DNA of 64,000 nucleotides, from assembly GCA_951804985.1 (NCBI GenBank), contig OX638130.1:100561700-100625699 (forward strand), in the 5' to 3' direction. Both the position numbers and the translations under genes were made by a program. Below the pieces are notes generated by a model. It was not told the DNA's origin, did not search any database, and was given only the letters and a program-made list of their open reading frames with translations. This DNA comes from Dryomyza anilis (taxonomy: Eukaryota > Arthropoda > Insecta > Diptera > Dryomyzidae). Position 1 is the first letter of the stretch. Every line of letters starts with the position of its first letter. This document shows, piece after piece, positions 46,546-59,799 of the stretch.

Positions 46546-47900
46546 TTAAATCAAGAGAAGATTAATATTAGAAATTTAGAGAAATAAAAATTACATTTGA
46601 TTCTAAAGTAATATCAATCAAAACTTTAAATTTAAATTCAACATTTTTTAAATTTATTTTTTAAATATATTTACAATATTTTTTTCTCTGCCTTTTTACC
46701 ACACAAATATGCCACAGATTGCATAAATTAATTGCAAACGCATAAACTTCCTTTTTGTTGCCGCTTCTTATTTTTGCATCTGACGTGCGCTATTCTGTTA
46801 TCCTTGCAACTATTACTCTTTTTTTTACCCTTCTGTCTGTCTGCTGCACAATTTCCACGCAAAAACATTTTCTAATGAATCGAAAACCAAAACAGTTTAA
46901 TTCTCCACGTCGACATCCTGTTTTTAATTGAATACAGTTCTTAAGTCCTTGTTGCGTAAATGTTTCGGTGTGTCTATGTGTGTGTGTGCGACACAGTTGC
47001 AGCCAAAGTGGTGCGTCCTATGCTGCAATGCGGTTGTAAATAAAATTCTATAAAAATAAATGAATCCTTGGCAGATTGTAGTAGATGCTTCTGCGGCGGC
47101 AGCCACTACTGTTGGCTGCCTCCGTTTGCAAATTTATCGCAAATTGAAACAGAATCCATATTTTTGCAGTTGTGCAGATGCAGCGACAATAAATTACAGA
47201 ACGCGTGACGTTGTCGTGTGATGCTGTTGCCTGCCGCAAGGGTTTTTTGTTTGCTTTTTGTTTCGTTTTTTTAAGGACTTTTTAAATTATTTCCAGCAGT
47301 AGGAAGCGTTAATTACTCTTACGCATGTGTAGTTTAAAAGAGGTTTATTTTAAAAATAAAAATAAAGTATTAAAATTGAAAATTAAAATTTAATATTCAA
47401 TTTCATTGTTTAAAATTGTCAATTTTAGTAATAATAATAATTGTTAAGAATATAATCCAAAATAGCAATTGAAATTACTAACTTTTAATTTTTTGTTTTA
47501 GTTAAAAAAATTCAGACATATTTTCTTTTCGCATTAAACTGGCACAAAGGATAAGTTAGTTGTTATAACTAACTTAATTTGTATAAAACAAAATTTCTAC
47601 AAATTTGTTAAAGATTTTAAAATATTATCATATACACACACCAAATTATTCTAAAACAGTTCTATATTGGTTGTAGTTCTAACTTTAACTGTTTAAGGAT
47701 ATTTGTAAATTTTGGCATCGAAATCGTAATTTTTTTTGAGGGAATCTTGAACTTTCATTACTTTTTTGTTTGTTATCCTTTCGATTTAAAAAAAATCGAT
47801 AGGTCCAACTTGACGCTCGATATCGCCACGAGAAATTGTTCGATATCCCTCTTCTCGTATTGATCTCGTAACGATATCGAAACGAATGACTTATTAGGCT
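46546..47900. other. AT-rich DNA with balanced block at 46720-47260
   Basis: The more complex part contains ATTGTAGTAGATGCTTCTGC and GGCGGCAGCCACTACTGTTG. The minus frames 46924-47239 cover it without a known domain. No gene is called. Confidence 0.4.
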
Positions 47901-48150
47901 TCTATTGTATTTCTGAAATCGTGATGCAAACGAAAAGTCCTTGTTCCTGTTCTTTTAGTTCTTGCATGATCGATTTTCCGATGCTAGCACATGAACAACC
48001 CTTCAAGAAAGAGAGCAAGAGCAAAAACAAGACTGCCATGAATTATTCTTCTTTACGTTTTTGCTATTACAAAAACAAGATTGACCACCTTTCTCTCGAT
48101 TTAAATCACGAATACAAGGAAACCTGGACATTTGGATATTGAAAACGATC
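47901..48150. repeat. GCAAGAACAAG-family dispersed copy
   Basis: TCCTTGTTCCTGTTC, TAGTTCTTGCATGATCG, TTCCGATGCTAGCACATGAA, AGAGCAAGAGCAAAAACAAG and TGCTATTACAAAAACAAGAT reproduce the word order of the 45170-46480 units with more divergence. It sits next to a mini-me 3' fragment, a pairing like that at 46450-46545. Confidence 0.6.
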
Positions 48151-48199
48151 GTAATCGGTCGATTGTTACCTACGATTCGAATATTTTTGTAAATATATC

Positions 48200-48425
48200 T
48201 CATATAGCACTAAAATCAAAGTAACCGTTTTTTTATCGTTCATATTTTTAAACAACCTCACCTACTTTTTGGTCAAATATATAAAAACAACCTGCGCTTT
48301 CGTAAAAAAACGAAATTCGGTACACCTAACCATAAATAAAAATAGGCATTCAATTGAATGGAAATTCTTTCATGATTTCAATTTTGTAGTAGTTTTCAGA
48401 ATTCGTAAACCCTGGTTACTACCTC
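48200..48425 (+). mobile_element. mini-me-like 3' fragment
   Basis: Matches 58890-59090 in the same orientation: TTTTTGGTCAAATATATA, CGAAATTCGGTACACCTA, TCAATTGAATGGAAATTC and TTTTCAGAATTCGTAAACCC each have close counterparts there in the same order. The (GTCY)n and hairpin parts are absent. Confidence 0.7.
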
Positions 48426-48429
48426 TGGA

Positions 48430-48720
48430 TAATTTTATAATTTTTATATTTTTTTTATTTGTTTTTTATATTTAATAATTTTTTTATTTTTGAATATTTT
48501 CTATTTTTTTTTCTATATTTTTTATTTTAAATTTATTTTTTTTATTATATTTTTTCTTATTTTTTTTTTTTTTTTTTAATTTTTTTTTTTAATTTTTACA
48601 TTTTTTTATAATTTTTTATAATTCTTTATGACTTTTTGTAATTTTTTATGTTTTTTGTAACTTTTACACCCTTTGGTAGCTTCTTTAAAACTTTTAATAA
48701 AACTTTTGAATGCCTTTTTT
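48430..48720. repeat. T-rich low-complexity tract
   Basis: Mostly TTTTTATTTTT and TTTTTTATAATTTTT words. I see nothing else. Confidence 0.8.
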
Positions 48721-50030
48721 TTTGGTTCAGTAAATTTTCAATAAAATATTTTAAGATTTCTTTTCAACTGACAACAAAAAGCTGCTCCTCAGACATGTGC
48801 TAAATTTTAATTAACTTAATGTTTCTATTCTACGTAAGTCACACAACTTTGACGTATTGAAATTGAAACCACCCGCCGAAATACCCCCTTTAACATTGTC
48901 TGCTTTTACATCAAATGCCAACCGCAACACGAAAAACGGCAGGAATGTTGCTGCCTCAAAGTGTAGCAACTTTGCGCCGAAAATCAAAGCACAAAAACCA
49001 CAACAAAAAGAGGAAGAAAAATGTTACCCACAAAACATGCCTACGCAACACATATCCTTGGTAACACAGAGCCTTTCATGTACCAAAAGATAAAAAATAA
49101 AATTAACAAAGTTGAAAAAATTTCAAGAATTTCCGCTGTATAACAAATACAAACAAAATGAAGAAAAAAAAAATTGATATAAAAAAAGTCAAAACTGAAA
49201 AGGGTTATTTTTCGACAGACGACATCCGAAACAATAGTCTCAAGGATATGCGCGCCGTCATAAACATTTTAAAGTAGCCGGCCGCCGCCTGCAAAAAGTG
49301 TCTATTGAAGCGGCAAAAGAGCGCCGTCGGTTCGCAGTTTGGCGCCACTGACAACGGCAACACGAACACGACAATTGAAAGGATAACAACTGCTGGTAGG
49401 ATAACAAAATTTTCGCAATGTATTTCGTTTTTTTTTTGTCAAACATGCACTGAATTTAACCCCTTTTGAAAACAAATAAACTGCGTGAGTGATAAAATAA
49501 AAAAAAATAAGACACATTTTTTTTGAGAAATGTTTCACGTGACTTTGTTTTTAATGGCGCTTTGTTGTTTCTGGCAATTATTGCTACTGTCTACCCATTG
49601 AAAGGGTTGCAACAAAAAAGTTATTCCAAAGACAACGTTCAAGTAGAATTGTTTTGTTCTTCAAGTGTAATAATCAGCGTAAATGAAGCATATTTTTGGG
49701 CTGGCATTTGTGGCTGTCATTTAAAAGAGTTTTAGCATATTTTTAGGGCGTTGCTTTTAAATCGTTTTGTTTGTTAAGCATTTTAGGCAGGCAATACGCA
49801 TATTTGCTTACACAAAAATATTGTATTCACTTTATTATTTATTGCTTTATAATAAATGGTTTTGAGATTGCATACTTTTAGGCAAGCGCAAAATATGCCT
49901 CTATTGCTAATTATGTTGCATACTTTGCGATATAAAATGTTGCTTGTTGCCCTGAAGTTGAAGATTAATGATTCAGCCTTGTTTGAATTGTTTATTTTTG
50001 TTATGAATAAAAAAAAGACCTTGTTTTTAG
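48721..50030. other. Balanced DNA at 48850-49460, then AT-rich
   Basis: 48860-49080 and 49230-49400 are of ordinary complexity, the latter with AGTAGCCGGCCGCCGCCTGC and TCGGTTCGCAGTTTGGCGCC. Frames on both strands cover them without recognised domains. No gene is called. Confidence 0.35.
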
Positions 50031-51940
50031 TATTAATACTATTAACACAATTAATAATATTAATACTATTAATACTATTAATACTATTAATACTATTAAT
50101 ACTATTAATACTATTAATACTATTAATACTATTAATACTATTAATACTATTAATACTATTAATACTATTAATACTATTAATACTATTAATACTATTAATA
50201 CTATTAATACTATTAATACTATTAATACTATTAATACTATTAATACTTTTAATACTATTAATACTATTAATACTATTAATACTATTAATACTATTAATAC
50301 TATTAATACTATTAATACTATTAATACTATTAATACTATTAATACTATTAATACTATTAATACTATTAATACTATTAATACTATTAATACTATTAATACT
50401 ATTAATACTATTAATACTATTAATACTATTAATACTATTAATACTATTAATACTATTAATACTATTAATACTATTAATACTATTAATACTATTAATACTA
50501 TTAATACTATTAATACTATTAATACTATTAATACTATTAATACTATTAATACTATTAATACTATTAATACTATTAATACTATTAATACTATTAATACTAT
50601 TAATACTATTAATACTATTAATACTATTAATACTATTAATACTATTAATACTATTAATACTATTAATACTATTAATACTATTAATACTATTAATACTATT
50701 AATACTATTAATACTATTAATACTATTAATACTATTAATACTATTAATACTATTAATACTATTAATACTATTAATACTATTAATACTATTAATACTATTA
50801 ATACTATTAATACTATTAATACTATTAATACTATTAATACTATTAATACTATTAATACTATTAATACTATTAATACTATTAATACTATTAATACTATTAA
50901 TACTATTAATACTATTAATACTATTAATACTATTAATACTATTAATACTATTAATACTATTAATACTATTAATACTATTAATACTATTAATACTATTAAT
51001 ACTATTAATACTATTAATACTATTAATACTATTAATACTATTAATACTATTAATACTATTAATACTATTAATACTATTAATACTATTAATACTATTAATA
51101 CTATTAATACTATTAATACTATTAATACTATTAATACTATTAATACTATTAATACTATTAATACTATTAATACTATTAATACTATTAATACTATTAATAC
51201 TATTAATACTATTAATACTATTAATACTATTAATACTATTAATACTATTAATACTATTAATACTATTAATACTATTAATACTATTAATACTATTAATACT
51301 ATTAATACTATTAATACTATTAATACTATTAATACTATTAATACTATTAATACTATTAATACTATTAATACTATTAATACTATTAATACTATTAATACTA
51401 TTAATACTATTAATACTATTAATACTATTAATACTATTAATACTATTAATACTATTAATACTATTAATACTATTAATACTATTAATACTATTAATACTAT
51501 TAATACTATTAATACTATTAATACTATTAATACTATTAATACTATTAATACTATTAATACTATTAATACTATTAATACTATTAATACTAATAATACTATT
51601 AATACTATTAATACTATTAATACTATTAATACTATTAATACTATTAATACTATTAATACTATTAATACTATTAATACTATTAATACTATTAATACTATTA
51701 ATACTATTAATACTATTAATACTATTAATACTATTAATACTATTAATACTATTAATACTATTAATACTATTAATACTATTAATACTATTAATACTATTAA
51801 TACTATTAATACTATTAATACTATTAATACTATTAATACTATTAATACTATTAATACTATTAATACTATTAATACTATTAATACTATTAATACTATTAAT
51901 ACTATTAATACTATTAATACTATTAATACTATTAATACTT
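50031..51940. repeat. (ATTAATACT)n 9-bp satellite, 1.9 kb, nearly perfect
   Basis: About 210 tandem copies of ATTAATACT. Apart from the ragged first 40 bases I notice only two internal deviations, near 50247 and 51590. The open frame of 695 codons (L-L-I repeats) is an artefact of a 9-bp unit without stops in one frame. Such homogeneity implies very recent expansion, active homogenisation, or an assembly effect. The flanks are CAA-rich on the right (51960-52210). Confidence 0.97.
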
Positions 51941-52690
51941 TGAATAACTTAATTTAGTTTGAACAACATCAATAACAACATCAACAACTACTACAATAAC
52001 AACAACATAAACTACTATTACAAATATTAAACAACAACGAAAAGAACATTATAAACTCCAAAAAGAACAACAACTGCAAAAAACAGATGCAACATATGAG
52101 TAAATTACTAAAAAGCTCACAAACGACTGCAGCTGTTGCTGCCAACACGTACAAAAGCAACAGCAGCAACAACATGAATAGCATCAGCAACACCAACAAC
52201 AGCAACATCGACATGGCTAATGTTCTTTTAACAACTACTCACACACATGGCTTTTCAAAATTTCAAAAATGCCAAACGGAAGTTAACACAAATTGCTGCC
52301 ATTACACAAGTGCTCATGTGTGTGTGCTAGAGTTCAGCTCTGTATGTGTGTGAGGTCATAGCTTTTTGAGGTCAATTTCAAATATAAATTACTACTGAGC
52401 AGTAGCAGTTGCAACAGCCGCTACCGCCTTAGTCAGCTTTTGTGTTAATAATTTTGAACTCCTTGTTAAAGTGTAGAACATTTAACACAGACACTAACCA
52501 CAATACCATATGCCATAACTTGTGCAGCACCTACACATGAACTTTGGTCCTGTAATATGGTGAATTTACTCTGGGGCAGACTGAGTCACGTGCGCTTTAA
52601 AAACATGTGGAAAATACTTAAATAAACTAAGAAGTTAGAAGAAAATATTCTTAAATAAAGGAATAACTAAAAAGAAATAAGTAGAAAATC
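51941..52690. other. CAACAA-rich stretch and ordinary DNA
   Basis: 51960-52210 is rich in AACAACAAC, AGCAGCAAC and related words, so frames 51981-52353 are poly-N/S or poly-L artefacts. 52230-52600 is of ordinary complexity without a recognisable feature. Confidence 0.5.
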
Positions 52691-52745
52691 TTGTCGATCT
52701 TGTTCTTGCAGATAAGTCTTGTTCTTGGTCTTGCTGCATGAAGCA
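52691..52745. repeat. GCAAGAACAAG-family short copy
   Basis: TCGATCTTGTTCTTGCAG and AGTCTTGTTCTTGGTCTTGC are words of the 45170-46480 array. They lead directly into the ATATGCAAATGCATAA array. Confidence 0.65.
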
Positions 52746-53250
52746 TAAAATATACAAAGTGCATAAAATATGCAAATTGCATAAGATATGCAAATATGTA
52801 CATAAAATATGCAAATGCATAAAATATGCAAATTGCATAAACTCTTAGAATGCATAAAATATGCAAATACCTTAAATATGAAAATACATAAAATAAGCAA
52901 ATGCACAAAATAAGCAAAAGTATTAAATATGCAAATGCGTAAAATATGCATAAAATATGCAAATTGCATAAAATATGCAAATGCATAAATAATACAAATT
53001 ACATTAAATATGAAAATGCATAAAATATGCAATTACACAAAATATACAAATTGCATATAATATTAAAATGCATAAAATAGGCAAATACCTTAAATATAAA
53101 AATGCAGAAAATATGCAAATGCATAAATTATACAAATACATAAAATATGAAAAAGGCATACAATATACAAAAGCTAAAAATATGCGGACGCATAAAATAT
53201 GCAAATGTATAAGATATGCAAATTTATAATATATGCAAATACATAAAAAT
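52741..53250. repeat. GCATAAAATATGCAAAT array
   Basis: The unit of about 17-20 bp, GCATAAAATATGCAAAT(T), repeats with point changes and occasional CTTAAATATGAAAAT variants. It contains the octamer ATGCAAAT many times and is related in wording to the ATATGCAA arrays at 57649-58480 and 61690-63705. Confidence 0.85.
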
Positions 53251-54500
53251 GAAAATAAATACTTAAAGAATAATATACGTCTTCTAATTGCATTTTAATA
53301 CTTAATGATTTGTTTTGCTAATAATCAGCTTCTTAGAGAGCTTGCTGCCGCTGCGGAATTTATTAGTGGCTTCCGGCATTGTGGACGCAATTTTATGGCC
53401 TCATTTAAAATAACGAGCGCCACCCACAACAGAAATAAACTAAGCGAATGATATGCCGCACAACCGACAATCAATAAAAAAATATATATATAACACACAA
53501 GTTTTAATGCAGCTTCATTTAGCTTAAACAGGCTCTAATTTATAACAAAAACAAGATAATAAAACAACTAGAATAACTTGACAAAGACAACTGTATAAAA
53601 GAGGAACAACAAAAGTAGCAAAGCCACCACACAGTGGGCATTAATTAAAACACTGACCAATGTTGCGCATAAAAAATTAATTGCTGCCAATAAATCGTTG
53701 CATAAAATCGGGCGCGCGTTCGTTCGCTCAATTGATTTTTCGCTTTGACTTGCAACACATACAACCGACACTGCGAGAGAACAGCAAGGATAACGTGATA
53801 CACAAGGCCAGCACCTTCCTTAACAACAGATAAAACAACAACAACTAGAACAACAAATTATCGCATTTAATTCAACGTCGTTGGCAGCAACAGCAGCAGG
53901 TGGCGGAAGTGAATCGCAGCGATTGGCGGCATTCTGCCTGAACTTCCGGCCAAAAGATTTTCACTCGCATTAAACGCAGGTGGTGCTGCTGCATATGCTT
54001 TTGCTGTTATTGCTGTTGTTGTTGTTGCTGCCTGCCACATGCATGTCCTGCAATCAGTGACTACTGCAGCGCCGCCGCCAATGCCAACCTGAACGACTAT
54101 CAATAAATTGTTGTGTGAAAAATTTCTGAAGTGCAATTAAAGTGCTAGAGACAAAATTTACGAGCGCCATGCGAAAGAAAAACATAAAATAAAATAAATA
54201 AAAATTTATAGCAACAAATAAAGCGCAACACGAAAACAGTAGCAGCAGCACCACCTACTTTTTATCGATAGATAGTTAAGTCAGCCAGGCGGTGCTTTCG
54301 TTTTTTTATACTTTTTATATTTTATTGCACAGGTGGCGCTGTAAAATTGTTGCATACGTTGCAGCAGCAGTTGCTAGTTAGAAATGTGTGCAAAGATAGC
54401 AAAAGCTATCAAAAAAATAGCACGCATACGTCATGTGGTACCAAATTTGATAAACGTTAGTTTGTTTGATTTTTGTTGCGAAATTCAAGTAATATTTGGC
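53251..54500. other. Balanced DNA, possible regulatory block
   Basis: 53330-53470 and 53590-54260 are unusually G+C-rich for this window, with TGGCGGAAGTGAATCGCAGC and CAGCGCCGCCGCCAATGCC. The minus frame 53867-54136 (89 aa) is A/T/N/P-rich with CAG/CAA runs and no domain I know. It is flanked by stops and I do not call a gene. Conserved noncoding DNA or an unrecognised exon is possible. Confidence 0.35.
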
Positions 54501-56030
54501 AGAAAACTTATATGTTTTCAAAAAGTTTATTTAATAGGCTACACTATGTAAATATTAAAAAAAATATTTATTTGAAAAAAACTGTACATTTTTGGTCATC
54601 AGTTGTTTTGTGAATAAAGTATATAGTTGCGTTAAAATATATTTTATGTTCGTTGATTTTTATAAAACTTATTATTCATATATTGTTGAAATGTTTTATA
54701 TTTTATGAAAGCTGCCTTATTATGCAAATAAAAGAAAAAATAATTTAATTTAAACAGTTTTTAATTTTTTGAGAACAATTAAGATGATATTACTCGAGAA
54801 CAGCATATTTTCTGTGTTAATTTTTCTATATGAATGACTCTTCAAATGTTTATGAAATAATATATTTTTTGAAAAAGCATTTTATATTCTAAAATATACA
54901 CATACTTCAAAAGTGCTGTCAAATATAAATATGGTTTAAATTCTAAATACTCAAGAGATTTTTTACATTTTCCCTGGTTTTTCTAAAGTAAATAAACAAT
55001 AAATTTTAAAACAAATGAATTATAATTTGAAAGTTCATTTAATATGTTAAATTATGCAAATTTAATGTGACAGATTTTTAAAAATCTGTAAAAACATTAG
55101 TTGCAGAGTAAAAAAAAGATATTATTGATTCTTCTAATGAAATTGAAGACATATTTTTGACAAAATGATTTTTATATTTAAAGTGCATTTAATATGCAAA
55201 ATGATGCAAATATTTTCAACTTTCAGTTAGGACAATAGATAGGGAGAAAACCCAAATTATATTTTTTTGTTGATTTTTCTGGAAATATTAAAAATATATA
55301 TATTAGAAAAAGTTGTATATATTTTAAAAGTGCATTTTATATGTTATTATATGCAAATATAAGAAAATACTTTCAAGTGTGATTGATTTGTAAAAATAAT
55401 TTATGGCAACAGTTAGGAAGTTAACTATTGCTATATTTTTGCTGATTTTTCCAAAGAAAATAAAAAAATATTTTGGAGAAAATAATATATGTTTTAAAAG
55501 TGCATATAATATGCCGAAAAAATATGCAAATATAAAAAAAAACAGAACATACAAAATGATAGATAAATGAATAAATGATAATGCTGTTGATATTTCTAAG
55601 GACATGCTTGAACTATTTATTGAAAGAATTATTTTATTAAACATTTCTTTAATATGCTAAAATATGCAAATATAATAATAATATCTAATGAAATTGTTGA
55701 TATTTATACTTTTGAATAATAATTGGCAGCACAAAATCAAACATTATCGAGTCAATTTTTAAAAAATTTACTTTTCCAAATAACAATAAAATCTTGCATT
55801 TTTGAAAAGTGCATTTAATATGCAAAAATATGCATTTAATACAATTTTTTATCAAGCGTACTTTTAGCTTTATTCGACGTTTAATTTTTTGTGTGTTGTG
55901 CCAAGTGATGTGATCAAGAATTATAAGACATATTATTTAAAATAATAAATAGATATTTTTAAAAATTTTGCGTAAATGTTAAATTATTTAAAAGTGCATT
56001 AAATATGCTTTAATATAAAAAGATAAATAA
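54500..56030. repeat. Degenerate ~165-bp tandem repeat, about nine units
   Basis: AAAAGTGCATTTAATATGC followed by ATATGCAAATAT-like sequence recurs at about 55183, 55330, 55499, 55808 and 55993. More diverged forms lie at 54523, 54705, 54878, 55036 and 55644. Between them each unit has a GTTGATTTTTCT-like word. Spacing is 145-185 bp. Divergence is high, so the array is old. The AT-rich frames here are shadows. Confidence 0.7.
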
Positions 56031-57600
56031 AAACATTACATTACAAAATATTTTAAAACTTAAAATGTTAATTTCAAATAAGTTGTATTTGACTTTCGCG
56101 ATTTTTATAGATTAATTTAATTTGAAACAATAAAAACTAATAATTAGTCCGAAAACCTCTTTAAAATACTTGAATTATTGACTAATAATAATAAAAAATG
56201 CCAACCACATCTAATCCAATGCGATGACAATTTATACAAATTCATACAATTAATGTAACTCATACGTAATGTGATACCATACAATTGAAAGCATAAATTA
56301 AATTGGAGCAAAATCAAGTATTTCATATATACACTAATTAGAAACAAATATTGATATTCAAAATGCAACCAATATGCAGAAAGTGTTCAATAGGGTGGTC
56401 TGAAAAGGATAGATATGAGGTGTGCAACATCGTTTATATATGTCATGTGTGGCATAAATTAGGAGCCATCATTAAAGGCATCCAACGTATGCAATGTAAA
56501 TGAACAGAAATTTCATTTCAATTGAACAGCAGTGGTTTGCATAACTAGAACAACAACATATAGCATAATGTCCTGTAGACAATGTCCTGCATAGCAGCAA
56601 TGCAATGTAAATGTTTGCAATATTTCACACACAATAGTGACTTTGTGACCAGAACTATTTATTATTGTTAATTGCAACAGCTAAACGTGTTGATTGAAAT
56701 ACAAAAATTCTTTCTACTCCTATTAACACTAAATAGCAAACTAAATATTGCAATTGATTAGCTCAAAATTATTCTTGTAGAGAAATTCATATTTTGGCAT
56801 TTCTGGATTTCAACCTAATTCTGTGCAAATATTTTGTTAATTCATTTGGTCTATTTACTAGTCAGTCTCTTGCCTCATATGAGCTTTATTTGGTATAACG
56901 TAAGCGTACTATTTCCGTCACCAGAACCTAATTTCGTTATTACAGTTTTTTTTTAAACGTACAACATATGGAATTATGTACAATTCATTTTGTCTTATTA
57001 AAAATAAATCTAATTTGTGATGAAAATCATTAAATTTAAATAAAAATGATTAATTTCCGTTTAACAAAAATATTTTTTGAGTTCAACCTTTTCTTTGGGT
57101 GACGACATTAGGTACATTTACGTTAGGTACGTTGATACCTGAAATCCTTGTAGTCCTTCGCCTTTACCATGCGAATACAGCTGCATTGCGTTTCGTTTGT
57201 GCCTTGTTTGTTATCCTTGCGCCATTATCCGTTTGCTACTAATTTTCTATGCAAAATTATTATGGAAATAAATTCATTGCAACAACGACGACCACGATGG
57301 CGATAACTATGTGAATGTGTTGCTTAAATCCTGCATATATTTAGCATTTGGCAAGTGCTGAGTGTCCTGCCAGCGTCCTTATTTGTGTGTGATGCATGTG
57401 TGTGTGTGTTTTGATCCTGGTTGCCCTCTGGCCGCCGGCTGCCAAAACATGTTATATGCACAATTATGATTTCTTGTTTTCGCTTAATTAGCAAGCAAAA
57501 ATTAAAATAGCACTGTGTTAAATAAATAGAACGCATTGTAATGTACATATTTACAATTTTAATTATTAATATTTTTAGAATATATTTTAAAATATAATGA
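56031..57600. other. Ordinary DNA, balanced block at 57110-57450
   Basis: 57110-57450 contains TTAGGTACATTTACGTTAGG, ATCCTTGCGCCATTATCC and GCCCTCTGGCCGCCGGCTGC, much less AT-rich than its surroundings. No gene or RNA is recognised. It may be conserved noncoding DNA. Confidence 0.35.
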
Positions 57601-58480
57601 ATACTTACTCCACACTCTGGATATTTTAGAATATCTTTCATATTTTTGTATATATTGCATATTTTATCATATATTGCATATTTTTGCATATATTGCATAT
57701 TTTTGCATATATTGCATATATTGCATATATTGCATATATTGCATATATTGCATATATTGCATATATTGCATATTTTTGCATATTTTTGCATATATTGCAT
57801 ATATTGCATATTTTTGTATTTTTTTTGGCATATATTGCATATTTTTGCATATATTGCATATTTTTGCATTTTTTTGGCATATATTGCATATTTTTGCATA
57901 TTTTGCATATATTGAGTATATTGTATATTTTGGCATATATTGCATATTTTGCATATATTTGCAAATTTTTACATATATTGCATATTTTTACTTACATTGC
58001 ATATTTTTGGTATATTGCATATTTTTGCATATATTGCATATTTTTGCATATATTGCATATTTTTGCATATATTGCATATTTTTGCATATATTGCATATTT
58101 TTGCATATATTGCATATTTTTGCATATATTGCATATTTTTGCATGTATTGCATATTTTTGCATATATTGCATATATTGCATATTTTGCATATATTTGCAT
58201 ATTTTTGCATATTTTTACATACATTGCATATTTTTGGTATATGATTTTTTAATTTATTTCATACTTTTGCATATAAATCATATTTTTGCATATATTGTGT
58301 GCATTTTATGCCACACTCTGGATATTTTAGAATATCTTTCATATTTTTGTATATATTGCATATTTTTTCATATATTGCATATTTTTGCATATTTTTGCAT
58401 ATATTGCATATTTTTGCATATATTTCATATTTTTGCCTATATTGCATATTTTTGCATATACTGCATACTTTGCACAGTTT
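57601..58480. repeat. TTTTTGCATATATTGCATA satellite with a 702-bp duplication
   Basis: 19-bp units (10-bp TTTTTGCATA plus 9-bp TATTGCATA) with blocks of pure 9-bp units (57705-57775). The unique sequence CCACACTCTGGATATTTTAG, followed by AATATCTTTCATATTTTTG, occurs at about 57610 and again at about 58312. So a block of about 702 bp made of unique flank plus array was duplicated. H/I/L/C/Y/F and Q/K/N/M/Y frames on both strands are artefacts. Confidence 0.92.
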
Positions 58481-58504
58481 TGATTCTAATATCGAAATTC
58501 TTAT

Positions 58505-59161
58505 TATACCCTACACTAAGAGTGAAAGGGTATATTCAGTTTGGTACGCCGTTTGTAACACCCAAAAGGAAGCATCTCCGGTATGGAAAAGTATATATAT
58601 TCTTGATCAGCATGACCTCCTGAGTCGATTTAGCGAAGTCCGTTGTTCGTCTGTCTGTCCGTCTGTCTGTCCGTCTGTCTGTCTGTCTGTCTGTCTGTCT
58701 GTTGAAATCCCTACTACTTTTAAAATTGAAGAGCTAGATAAATGAAACTTATAACTTAGATTACTAATATACCTACGCTGTATGTGCGAAGATCGGTCCA
58801 CTGTGACCTATGATCCGACCACTTATGTTCAAATACCTCATATAAAATGTACATATAAAGATCAATTTTTATGTATACGTGCTTAGGTAAACTTTTTTTG
58901 GTCAAATATATATTGATATCATGCTCAAATACATGATAATAATGTTTTCCGGCGAAAAGACTTGTGGTTCACAAAAAAAAAAAATCGAAATTCGGTACAC
59001 CTACCCATTTGTAAATATGGGTATCAAATGAATGGAAATTCGTCAGCGATTGAATGTTTGTAGGTATTTTCAGGATTCGTATACTCTGGTGACCTATATA
59101 TCACTTTGAATGGTAACCACACATATGTGTAGGGTATTTATAGTCGGCTTAGACCGACTAT
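58505..59161 (+). mobile_element. mini-me/DINE-like element, near complete
   Basis: It starts with TATACCCTACACT and a complementary GGGTATA (58505-58534), then AAAGTATATATATTCTTGAT, a (GTCY)n run at about 58644-58703, and a unique middle with TTTTTTTGGTCAAATATAT and AAATTCGGTACACCTACCC. It ends in the hairpin ATAGTCGG/CCGACTAT (59140-59161). The order agrees with mini-me elements of flies as I recall them. It lies about 25 bp beyond the end of the ATATGCAA satellite. No coding capacity. Confidence 0.75.
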
Positions 59162-59710
59162 AATTTTGATAATCCTAACTATCATAATTACACCTACTTT
59201 AAAATTTCCCATGTGATCTAACCTTCCCAACTGGTTTTTAACTTCAAGACAATATATTATATACTAAACATGTTTTGCCATGCTATTTCACAAATTCAGG
59301 ACACAAAGGATTATAAGTCTCTGCTCAGTTTTGTGTGTATGTGTGCGTGTGAGTTTGTGTCCTGTGCCAGGACATAATTAATGCATATTAAAGCATAGAA
59401 TTTTTAATCGTAAAGCTGCATGCAAACGACAGGTTTGGAACATAATTCCATAATGAGGTTTAGCTTGGCAGAGATTTTAAATGGAACTGCTATTTAATGT
59501 GCATATAAAATGTTTGAAGACATGCTCAATTTCTAAAATTTAAGCCTTATTCTTGTTATAACTAATGACAATTTAATAAGTTAAAATAAATTAATTAACT
59601 TATATTATAAAATTTACTTAATAAGTTTTAAAATATAATAGACAACAGAAGCAAATAACAAAACGGAATATTCATACCTTAAATAATGTAAAGCTTTTTA
59701 GAAATTTCTA
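59162..59710. other. AT-rich DNA
   Basis: No array and no supported gene. GTGTCCTGTGCCAGGACATA at 59357-59376 contains an inverted repeat of TGTCCTG/CAGGACA. Confidence 0.5.
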
Positions 59711-59715
59711 CAAAA

Positions 59716-59797
<82 letters not shown>
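59716..59797. repeat. (TA)n microsatellite
   Basis: About 40 TA dinucleotides with a single TACATA interruption near 59732. It can extrude a cruciform. Confidence 0.95.

Positions 59798-59799
<2 letters not shown>

Noticed and set aside
49856..51943. 695-codon open frame, plus strand
   Set aside because: Pure L-L-I repetition from a 9-bp satellite without stops in one frame. No gene-like composition outside the array.
53867..54136. 89-codon minus-strand frame in a GC-richer block
   Set aside because: A/T/N/P-rich with CAG/CAA runs and no family I recognise. Kept only as part of a possible conserved block.
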